A stretch of DNA of 64,000 nt from positions 36,103 through 100,102 of the forward strand of contig CAZAQY010000003.1 of NCBI GenBank assembly GCA_964486845.1, written 5' to 3'. The translations under genes and the position numbers were made by a program. The notes under the pieces were generated by a model. It was not told where the DNA came from. It worked only from the letters and a program-made list of their open reading frames with translations, and searched no databases. This DNA comes from Anammoximicrobium sp964486845 (GTDB lineage: Bacteria; Planctomycetota; Planctomycetia; Pirellulales; Pirellulaceae). Shown here piece by piece: positions 19,201-31,200 of the stretch. Position 1 is the first letter of the stretch; each line of letters starts with the position of its first letter.

Positions 19201-22200
19201 AAGATCTTGGGAACGGGCTTTACGCCAACGGCCGGCGCCACGTTCGTCGGCGGGGTCGACGCGACGGACGGGACGTTTGCCTCCGCCGGCCTGTTCACCG
19301 GCGGTCTGTCCTCGATCGGCATGGAATCGGGAATTGTTCTGGCCACGGGGAAGGCCACCGTCGCCGGTGGCCCCAACACGTCGAATGCTTCATCCGGGGA
19401 CGCTTCGCGGACGGGCGACGCCGACTTGGACAACGAGTTCTTCCCGCTGGAGCCGGCGGCCCGCAAGACCAAGGACGCCACCTCGCTGCAATTTCCCCTT
19501 CGCGCGGATTTTTCGGGGACGGCGTATTTCAATTTCGTGTTCGCATCGGAGGAATACAACGAGCTGGTTGGGACGTCGTCGCAAGCCGACGTGCTGGCGG
19601 TGTTCGTCAGGGACCTCACGGCGGGCGGCCCGGCCCGCAACGTGGCGCTCATCCCCGGCACCACGACGCCCGTGTCGCGGGCCACGGTCAACGGAGGCAA
19701 CCCGTTCGGCGCCGGCGGCACCAATCCCCTGCTGTACAACAACAACGATATGCGGGAGGGCGGAGCCTACCTGCGCGAATTCGGTTATGACGGGTTCACC
19801 GACGTCTTCACCGCCCAGTTCAGCGTCGTCGCGGGCCACGAGTACCAAATCAAATTCGCCATCGCCGATGCGGGCGATCGCCTGGTGGACAGCGCCGTGT
19901 TCATCGAAGCGGGAACGCTGGGCAACGTGAATCCGGCGCCGGCTCCCGTGGGCCTGGTCGCCATCTTGCACGACGGGTCCGGCGACTCGAACCACTTCCG
20001 CCAGCAAGGCCAGATGCTGATTCACTCCAACACGATCACCAACTCGGCCGACTTCGGCATCGTGGCGGATGCGGGCGAGCGCGACGTGGACCCGAACGAG
20101 AATCTTCCTCTGGCGCAGCCGCACATGGGACCCGTGCGGAATCTGCTCGAGCCGAACAACTACGCGAGTACCGGCGCCCAAGGCGGGTTTGCCCCGGGGG
20201 CGACGATTGTCAACAACACGATCTACGGTGAAGGACTGGGGGGCATCCATTTCAGCGGCAACCTGCGTCCCTATGAACTCATCCCGCGGGACAACGCGGG
20301 AGGGGACCTCGTCTGCGACGGAGACGCTTTTGCTGTGACGGTTGGCCGCACGACGGTGGAGTTTGAGTTCGAGGATTTGTCCAACCACTCGGAGCAGGGC
20401 GCCTGCCCCTCCAACCCCTCGCACGGAGACGGGTGGACGCCCGGACGGGTGCCGATCTACTATGCGATGGTCAGCGATACGGCCGGGCCCTACCCCGCAA
20501 GCACGCAACAGCAGTTGGCGCGGGCCATCGCCGACGCCATCACGGAGAGCATCCTCGTGACCAACGGGACCACGCTGGTCGCCGAGGCCAATGTCGCATC
20601 CGCCCGTCGCCTGGGCGGCGCCGCGGGGTTTGGAAGCTTCGACGCCGCGTACGTAGACCATGCCCGGGACGTCGAGGTGCTGGCAGGCGACCGTAACCAT
20701 AACCCCTTTGCGTCCGCTCGCGTGGTGGCGATCTCGCAGGCCGCTCAGCCGTTTGGCCGGATCGTCAACAACACGATTGTTGGCAACGACGGGAACGCCT
20801 CTTTCTTTCCGGATGATCCTGCCGTCGAGCCGAACGATACCATCTTCAACGCGATCGACACTCGCCAGGGCCGCCAAGCCAGCCCCGACGTGTACAGGGC
20901 CAACAACGTGACGCTCGGCGATGCCGTCACGTTCCCGCAGAATCCGGAGTGGGATGTCGACGTCTACCAATTCCAGATGGACGTTGGCGACCAGGTGCAG
21001 ATCAGCGTCACGGGCAACGAGTTCACGCCGGTACTGCGGTTGTTCAACGCGCGCGGCGAAGAGTTCGTCGACGATGGCAGTCGTACGGCGCGGGGCGCCC
21101 CGCGATATACGGTCAACGGCAACCAAGTGACGATCGAGTTCTACATCGCAGAACCGCCCACGGCCCGTGCCGGATACAACTATGCACGCGAAGGCGGCAC
21201 GTACTTCGTGGCGGTCAGCGGACCTGGCAACACGACGTACAGCCCCTTGAGCTTGGGTGGCCGACAGTCCCCCACTGACCAGGGCACTTACGACATTCGC
21301 GTCGATGTTTTGGCGCCGCGGACTTGGGTGATCGATACACAGCCGCTGTTTGGATCTTCCGCCACTTGGGAGTTCACCGACGTGGACGGCAACACCGAGA
21401 CCCGCACGTACAACGGGACGTCGGACAATCGTGCCAACACGGCGGTGATGGCCTACGAAGTGAAACAACTGATAAACAGCCTCGTCCGTTCGCGATTGCT
21501 CAGTGGGGTCTCCGCCGAGGACTACGGCGGTCCCGAGTATGTGGATGGCATCGGCTTGACTCCGTACCCCAGCAACCCGCGACGGCAATGGCCGCAACAG
21601 CACCAAGGCGAGGGACGCCGTTATGTCGTGATCCGCGGCGCCGCCAAGGTGGTGCAATTGAGCGGTCCTGCCAACGTGCTTTCCCCGACCGTCGGTCAGA
21701 GCAACACCGGAAACAACGTCGACAGTCAGTTGCTCCGCGAGACGGGCATCTTGATCAGCGAAGAGGCGACCCCGACGCTGCTGAACAACGTTATCTCCAA
21801 CACTCGCAATGCGGTGATCGAGACGGAGAACCAGCCTTCGTCCCACCAGGCGACGGGCCCCAGTCCACGCACCGCGGTCGTCGGCGCCCAGATCTTCCAG
21901 CACAGCGCTTCGATCAACGGATCGCAGGCGGCCGCCCAGATGGGTAACTGGCGGGTGTCGACCGGATCGACGCCCTACCCCGGTTCGATGATCAATCCGG
22001 AGGAGCAGACGACGGCGCGCGCCGACACGGCCGATTTCAATCTGCCCTTGTCCAACACCGCCCCCTTGTTTGTGAACGGGGCCGACGGCAACTTCTTCCC
22101 GGCGACGTTGGCCGCCTCGATCGACAGCTCCGTGGACTCGCTCGAGGACCGCCCTGCGTTCATCACGATCAAGGCCGCGATGGGCATCTCGAACTCGCCG

Positions 22201-25200
22201 ATCCTGGCGCCGGAACGCGACGCCACGGGGCAGTTGCGGATCGACGACCCCAACGTTTCGACGCCGCAGGGGCAAGGCGGCAACGTGTTCAAGGACCGGG
22301 GCTCGCTGGACCGCAGCGATTTCGTAGGGCCGGCGGCCGTGCTGCTGAATCCGCGCGACAACGACGCGGAAGGGAACGACATCGATCCCACGGATACCGT
22401 CGTGCAGTTGACCGGCGGGTCGTACGACAGCTTCCTGATCCAGATCGTGGACGGTTTTGAGTCGGCCGATCCTTATCCCGGCGTGGGCGTCAACGACGCG
22501 ACGGTGCTGGGGCCGAACGGGCCGGAGAGTCGCCTGCCGGGCGCCGCGGTGACGGTCTTTGCCGACGGCGTGTTCCTGGAGGAAGGCATCGATTATACGT
22601 TCCGCTACGACGCCACCAGCAACATCATCCGCCTGTCGCCCACGTCCGGCGTGTGGGAGGATGACAAGGTCTACATCATCCGGCTGAACAATCGCGACCG
22701 TTATGTCATCAACGCCCCGGACGGCACCCAGGCGCGGGACGGCGACAAGTTCCGCATCACGGCCGACGACGGCGTCAGCGTCACGTTTGAGTACGACAGC
22801 GGATACACAATCCAGGTGCCCTATTCGCTGGCGATCCAGGTGCCTGCCGGCGGGGTCGCCGACGGCCAGCGGTTCGTCGTCCGCAACGCCAACGATCCGG
22901 GCAATCCGGCCGCCACGTTTGAACTGGATCTGAACGGCTACACCCTCCCGGACAGTATTGCAGTGCCGTTTGAACTGGGCGACACCCCGTCGCAGATTGC
23001 CGACGCCATCGTGGCGGCCTTGACAGGGGTCGACGCTCAAGCCGCCGAACTGCAGTTGGCAGCCAAGAACGCGGGAGGCGGCCTCGTCCATCTGGGGGCG
23101 CCGGAGCGGTACACGCTCAATACCGAGTTGAGCAGTCTTTCCCAGCCCGCCACCATCATGTCGCTGGCCGTTCCGGCGGTGAGCGCGTTTGACCTGTCCG
23201 CCGACGTGTACGACGGCCAGACCTTCACGATCACGCACACCTCCGCCGCTGGGCCCTCCACGACGGTCACGTTTGAGTTTGACACGGACGCGATTCCCAA
23301 CGTCGTTCCGCCCAACACGCCGATCCCGGTTTCAATCGGCGCACTGCCGGACCAGGTGGCGGACGAGATCGTGACGGTGCTGTCCGCCTCGCCGCTGGCG
23401 GGCCTGCTCGCCGGCCTGCAACACGTCGGCGGCGGCCTGATCCACATTCACGAGGGCGACGAGGTTTCTATCGATTCCGGCAGCAGCAAGCTGCTGGACG
23501 GCTACGTGTCACGGCCCCTGCCGGACGATCCGGTGAATCCCCAGGTGTTCGTGGTCTCGTTCGACGATGACGCCGACGCCGCGACCCCGCCGATTCAGGC
23601 CAGCTTCGAATTGGACCGCGAAGGAACCACGCAGCCGGGCAACGTGGTGATTCCGTTTGACTACGGAGACACGCACCAGGAGATCGGTCAGAAGATCGCG
23701 CAGGCGGTCGCCATGCAGTTGCCGTTGGAACTGACCGGGTCCAAGCACTTGGAAAACGGAGTCGTGTTCTTCGGCGGGACGGTCCGCCATGAGGTGGACT
23801 TGAGCAACAGTCCCGGCCTGGTCCTCTTGAGCCGGCCCGACGTGACGCCGGCGACCAGATTGATCCTGCCCGCCCCCCTGACGATCACGGTGGACCCGCA
23901 GGGCGGGGCGGCGATCCTCGACGGCGAGTACTTCCAGATCACCGATACGTCGTTGCCTCCTGCCAACCAAGTCTTCCAGTTCGAATTCAACTCGGTGGGC
24001 GGGGCCGACAACCCAAATACGAACCAACTGATCCCCTTCGGCGTGTTGGACACGGCCGATATGATTGCCCAAGCCATCGTCGACGCGATCGAAGCCTCCG
24101 GACTCGTACTCCAGCCGATCGCCATGCCGGGAGGCATCGTGACGTTGACGGGCGCCAACAGCAGTCACAGCTTGACCACAGTCAACGCGCCGCATTTGAC
24201 GCAATCCGGCGGGCGGTTGGCCGACGGCGAAACGTTCTCGATCACATTCAACGGCGTGACCCGCACCTTCGAGTACGACGTCAATGGCCGTTTGACCTCG
24301 TCCGCCAACCTGCCCATCCTGTTCAGGCCGGACAGCACCAACGACCAGATCGGCGCCAGCACGGTGGCGGCGATCAAGTCGCAGCCGCTGTTGAACTTGC
24401 CGAACGTCCGGTACGCGATGGGCCAGGGGATCATCGAGTTCAATGACACCTCGCGGCACATCACGGTCTTGCCAGCGGACGCCATCCCGCCCGACAATAG
24501 CCTCCGGCTGGACGGGATCCCCGGCGGCGCCGCGCGATTGCCATTCGAGCCCTGGAGTCAGTTCACGGGCCTGATGTTCGCCGACCTGATTGTGGACGCG
24601 ATCAACGCCAGTCCGTTGACCAACGTCACCGCCTCGCTGCGGGGCGGCAACACGCTGTTCGTCGATTTCCTGACCGCCGCCAACAAGCCGGTGGACTTCG
24701 TTTCGGGACTGGCCAACATCACGGGCATCTCCAACTACTTCCTGCGGGCCATTCAGGACCTCCCGGGGAACTTCCTGAAGTCGAACCAGTACACGGGCGA
24801 GACGCGGTTCACCATTCTGCTGCCCGGCGCCGACCTGGACTTTGGCGACGCCCGTGTGGCCAACCGGCCCTCGCAATACCCGACCCTGTTCGAAGAGGAC
24901 GGTGCGCGCCACGTCGTGACGCCCGGGTGGTATCTCGGCAATCGTGTGGACGGCGAACTGCAGGCCCAGATCGTTCCGGCGGGATTCGGCGACGACCTGG
25001 ATCATCTGGTTGACCTGCGGGACAGCACGCTGGAGCTTGCGGGCAGCGCACCGCTGACGGTGCAATTGCCCAACGTGGCCAACCCCGATACCGCGTTGGA
25101 CACGAGGTATTTTGACCTTACGGCCAACGCTGCGACGACGCGTTTTGTCTTTGACCGAGGCCGCGATGGGACCTTCGATCCGCTGCGCGATGACACGGGT

Positions 25201-28200
25201 GTGGCCGCCGTCCGGGCGGTCGAATACGACGCCGGCGCGACACTGCCGCGAATCGCCGAAGCCCTGGTGGCGGCCGTAGAAACGGCCAATCTGGGTCTGC
25301 ACCCGGTGCACCTGGGTGCCGGCGCCGTTTTCCTCGGCGGCACGCAGTTGCACCAGATTGAATCCACCAGCGCTTACGTCGCGGTCGCAGGCCAGCCGAC
25401 CTATCAGATCACGGCGGCCGCCGGCTACCAGATCCAGGACGGCGAAACGTTGACGATTTCCGACGGCCAGGACGTGGTCCCGTGGGTTTTCGAGTTCGAC
25501 CTCGACGGCACGGTCGCGGCGGGCAACTTCATCATCTCCATCCTGCCCGGCGACGATGCGGTGGCGGTGGCTCAGAAGATCGCGGCGGCCGTCTCGGCGG
25601 CCGAACGGCTGCGCTATCCGCTGCCCGTTCCGCCGGCCCCTCTGGAATACTATTCGCCGGCGGTGGACCTCACCGAACTAGGCGACGGCGCGCTGCACGT
25701 GCGCGGGGCGTTGAGTCATGAAATCGCCTTCCAGAACAGCACCATGACGTACGGCGGGCAGACGCCGCTCACGCTGACCGTGCCGCCGGCCGGACTGGGT
25801 TTCCGGCTCACGCCGGGCCTGACGATCCTCGTGCGCAGAACCGCCGGAGGCGGCGTGGCCGACGGTCAGACGTTCACGCTCGGGGACGCCGTCAAGACGG
25901 TCGTCTTTGAGTTCGAGACGGGGGCCGGTCTGACGCATCCCGGCGCGCGTCCCGTGGCGGTGAATGCCTTGAGTTCGGCCGCCGAGGTAGCGGAGTCGAT
26001 CCGTGCCGCCGTGCAATTGGCGGTCGACGAAGGGGCCATCAGCGGTTTGGCGCCGGCGGTCGACGCCAGCACCGATCCAACCTACGTCCTGATCGACCTG
26101 CGCGCCGGGATCGAGCATCGGCTGGATGCCTCGGCAAGCGGCCTGCTGCAGCGGACCGCCGTGCGCGACGGTCAGACGTTCCAAGTCAACGACGGCAGCA
26201 GCACGGTAATCTTCGAGTTCGATTTCAACGGCACCGCGGGTGGGGTGCCTGTGCCGGTCCAACTCTCCTTCTCCGCCAACGATATCGCTAATGCGATGGT
26301 GGCGGCGGTCCAGCAGTCGCTCGCCGATCCGGGCGGATTGAGTGACTCGGCGGGCCTGGTGCCCAAGAACCTGGGTGCTGGCAACGTGCAGATCGGCGGG
26401 CCGGGTTGGGTCGCCCCCGGCAGCACTCCGGCACTTGGTTCGTTCGGCTCAGCAGGCGGCGTGCTGGACGGCCACACCTTCCACTTGATCGACAGCCTGG
26501 GGGTCCGCCGCTTTGAGTTCGACGCGAATGGGCAGGCGATCCAGGGCAATATCACGATCCCCTTCCAGGTCACCAGCACGGCCTCCGAGATCGCCGCGTC
26601 GACCGTGGCAGCCATCCGGGCCTCCGGTTATGGCGTCAACGTCGTCCACTTGGGCGGCGGTGTGATCGCGATGGACGGGGACGACGAAGACGGCGTCCGC
26701 TTCGACCGCGTGCTGACGCCTGGGGCCACCGTGCCCGTCACGGTCATCGCTTCCCAGGACGGGTACCTGGACGGCTGGCTCGATCTCAACGGCGACGGCG
26801 ACTGGAACGACCAGTACGAGCAGGTATTCAAGAAAGTTGCCGTCCGGGCGGGAGCCAACCAACTGACGATCTGGATCCCCCCGGCGACCGGGCCGGGCGT
26901 CACTTACGCCCGTTTCCGCTTCGGCAGCGAAGGCGGTTTGGCGCCCACCGGCCTGGCTATTGACGGCGAAGTGGAAGACTACCGCGTAGAGATCATCTCG
27001 AACGACCCGCCGGCGATCGTGGCCCCAAACCAATTGAGCACCCAAGAGGACCTGCGGTTGCCCGTTTCCGGGTTGCAGATCGCGGACCCAGACGCGGCAG
27101 GTGCGACGATCGAGGTCACGCTGTCCGTGATCCACGGCCAACTGGACGTCCCGACGATCTACCTGCCGGGAGGCATCGCCGGCAACAGTTCCAACCGCGT
27201 CGTCCTGACCGGGACGCTGGCCCAAGTTAACAGCACGCTGGCCGGGCTGACCTACCTCAACGCGCCGGATTACAACGGCACCGATCGCTTGACGATCGTC
27301 GCCGACGACCGCGGCAATTCCGGCACTGGCGGCCCGCAGCAGGACGTGAAACTGGTCCCGATTTCGATCGTCGCCATGAACGACCCCCCCGTGATCAACG
27401 TTCCCGGCACGCTGGCGGCGACGGAAGATGAAACGCTGGCGATCGCAGGAATCACGGTTGCGGACGTCGATCTCGACAAGACGCCATCCACGGGGGCCGG
27501 CAGCGGCCAAATTACGGTGCTGATCACGGCAGAACGCGGGACGTTGGACGTCGACGAAAGTGCGGCGGTCGGCGTGACCGTAACCGGCGACCGGACCTCG
27601 GCGGTCACTCTGCAAGGTGATTTGGTGGGCGTCAACGCGATTCTGGCCGCGGGCGTCGATTACCTGGGACTGCCCGATCTGAACGGCAACGACGTCATTA
27701 CGGTCAGCGCCGACGACCTCGGCAACTGGCCACCGCCGGCCCAGACGGCCTCCACTTCGTTCACGGTCGCGGTCGCGGCCGTGAACGACGCCCCGGTAAT
27801 CACCGCCCCGGCGACCGTCGCGGCCGATGAAGATACGGAACTGCCGTTGAGCGGCTTCAACCTGGTCGACGTGGATTCGGAAGCAACCCCCGTCACGGTC
27901 GTGCTCACGGTGACTGGACGCAACGACGGCCTGTTCCCCAATGGTGTCTTGACCATCAAGCAGGTCGCGGGGGGCGTGAATCCCCTCACGCAGGTGGCAG
28001 GCAACGGCACGTCCGCCGTGACCGTCACGGCGGCGGTGGCGGAGATTGCCGCCACGTTGAGCGATCCCAACGGCTGGAGCTACACGCCTCCGCCCAATTT
28101 CGCCGGCAATACGGCGAGCCCCAGGTTTGAGATCCTGACCGTCGCCGCCGACGACGGCGGAGCGTCGGGTAGCGGCGGGGCCAAGTCGGACGTGCGGCAG

Positions 28201-31200
28201 GTGACGGTGTACGTCAGCGAGGTGAACGATCCTCCGGTAGTCACCGTTCCTCTGGCCCCAGCGGTGGTCGACGAGGACGGCATCCTGAACATCCGCAGCC
28301 TCGGCAAGATCGAGGTCACGGACGCCGATGCCGGCAACGCCGTGATTTCCGTGCAGTTGTCGGCACTCCGCGGCACCATCACCGTCGACACCACCGTGCC
28401 GGGCGGCCCGCTGATTACCGGAAACGGCACGTCGCTGGTCGGCCTCAGCGGCACGCTGACCGCCATTAATCAATTGCTAGACTCGTTCGTGAATTATCAG
28501 GGGTTGCTGAACGTCAACAGTACCCACGGCCTGGAGGTCTTGACCATTTTGGCCAATGACTTGGGCAACACGGGCGGACCTGCGGCCACCGGCACTGGGC
28601 GGATTACGATCACCGTCAACCCCATCAACGACGCGCCGCAGATTTCGCTGCCGGGCACCGCCCCGTCGGTCGCGGAAGACACCGATCTGCGGATTCCCGC
28701 GATTTCGATTTCCGATCCGGACGTCACCGAAGCGGGCGCGGACGGCGTCATCACGGTCACACTGACGGTCAGCCCGATCGCCCCCAACACGCAGGCCGGC
28801 ACCCTGACCGTGAACGCGGCGGTCGTGCCCAGCTTGACCGTGACGGGCAGCCCCGGAACGAACGTCGAGGTGCGCGGTCCGCTGGCGGACATCAACACGA
28901 TGTTGGCGCATCCGAACGGGTTGAAGTACCGCGGCGCAGAGAACGCCAGCGGCAAGGTGCTGTTCAGCATTACGGCGAACGACCAAGGCAAGAGTCCGGC
29001 CACCCCGGCGCCGCCCAACGGCCCCAAGACGACCACCGCCACCATGACCATCACCGTCGTGCCCGTCAACGACGCACCGGTCATCACGGTCCCGGCCAGC
29101 CCTCAGTCCGCCGTCGAAGACCAACCCCGGCTCATCATGGGAATTTCGCTGGCCGACGTGGATCTCGCCGAGACAACGAGCGACCCGGCAGGCACCGGCA
29201 ACGGCCAGTTGACGGTGACGCTGTCGGCCGGCCGCGGCACGATCGACCTGAGCGACATCGTTCCGCCAGGCGTCACCGTCGCCAACGACGGTTCCCAATC
29301 CGTAATCGTGAGTGGGCTCTTGGCCGATGTCAACACCTTGCTGGGCGCCGGCATCACGTACCAGGGATTGCCGTACCTGAACGGGAACGACACGATCACG
29401 GTGACGGCCAACGATCTGGGCAACTGGCCGCCGCCGGCGCGAGTCTCGACAGCCTCGTTCGTGGTGGCGGTCGCCCCGGTGAACAATCCGCCGGTCATTT
29501 CTGCGCCGGGCGAGCAGTTGGTGAACGAGGACAGCCCGCACACATTCCCCTCGATCACCGTCACGGACGTAGATGTCGCGGACGGCACGAACCAACTCAA
29601 GGTGGACCTGCGTGTCAGCCACGGGACCCTGACGCTGGACTTGACGGTCCCCGGCGGCCTCCGGCCGGCGGATGTGACCGGCAACGGGACCAGCCGCATT
29701 ACGATCGACAAGGTCAGCCCCGGCAAGATCAACGCAACGCTGTCCGCGCTGTCGGGACTTACCTACCGGCCGGCAGTGGACTACAACGGCCCGGATGCGC
29801 TGACCATCGTGGCCGATGACAAGGGCAATACGGGAGGCGCGGTGACGCCGACGACGGTCGCGGTGCCGATCGCGATCGCGGCCGTCAACGACGCGCCGCA
29901 ACTGCCCTGGTCAGCGCCACCGGGAGTTGCGCCGGCGCCGCTGACCAGCGAAGACATGCCCGTGTACATCAAGTGGCCCGCCAATGCCGTCGTCGACGCG
30001 GACGCCAGCGAGTTGCCGGGGGACGGGAAATTGATGGTCACGCTGTCCGCCAGTCACGGGACGTTGACGGTCAGCACGAGTTTCGGTCTGAGGTCCGGCG
30101 ATTTCAACGGCAGCAACAGCGGCGGCACGGTGGAATTCACGGCTCCGCTGGCCGCGATCAACGCGACTTTGTCCGCGGCCACGGGCGTCCAGTACGCGCC
30201 CAACCTGAATTACAACGGCAAGGACACGGTGGTCGTCACGGTGAACGATCGCGGCAACACCGATGCGGGACTCATGAATCCGCTGACGGCTCGCGGCACC
30301 GTGACCGTCACGGTGGTCGCCGTCAACGATCCTCCGGTGATCACCGTGCCCGCCACCAGCGTCACCGTGGCCGAAGATACCGACCTGCCTTTGCAGGTCC
30401 AGGTCACCGACGTAGACGCCGCCGAGGGCACCGGGGAACTTCAAATGACGCTGCAGGTCTTCCGCGGCGCCCTGACGGTTGACACGGCGGTCTCCGGAGG
30501 CGTCGGGGCGGGCGGCGTGACCGGCAATGGCACGACGGCCGTCTCTCTGGTCGGCACGCAACAACAGCTGAATGCGACTTTTGCCGCAGGCGGCGTGGTT
30601 TACCGGGGGAACCTGAACTACTTCACGACCAATCCCGGCGATGAGATACTGCTGATCCACGCAAGAGACGAAGCCAACGGCGTGGACAACAAGACCGTCA
30701 CCATCACCATCAATCCGATCAACGACGCGCCCACGATCAATATCAACCCGCCGGCCCAGATCATCGAGGACACCCCGGTCGCGCTGCAGATCGCCGTGAA
30801 CGACGCCGAGATGAACGTGCCGATCGGGGCCAACGTCATCTGGACCCTCACGCTGCACGCCGATCTGGGGACGTTCACGGTACTGCCCGGCGTCGCCGGC
30901 GGCGTGCCCGCTTGGGGTATCGCCGGGAGCGGCTCGGGACACGTCGTGCTCACGGGCACCGGCAGGCAGATCCAGACGACGCTCGCAGCCCCCAACGCCG
31001 TCGGCTTCCAGGGCGTGAAGGACTTTGCCGGAACGGACATCCTGAGCGTGACGATCCTCGATCCCGGCCCTACCGCGGCGCCGGACGACGATCAGATCAG
31101 TTCCGCCACGCTGACCTACACCATCAGCGGCGTCAACGACGCTCCGGAGATCGCGCTGCCGGCCGGACTGACGACCCCGGAGGATGTTCCGCTGCCGCTC

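Noticed and set aside
19390..23238. Open minus-strand frame of 1282 codons inside the giant gene
   Set aside because: It is antisense to clear PPC, anchor-L and repeat domains, has no recognisable domain, and long antisense frames are expected from the codon bias of a GC-rich gene.
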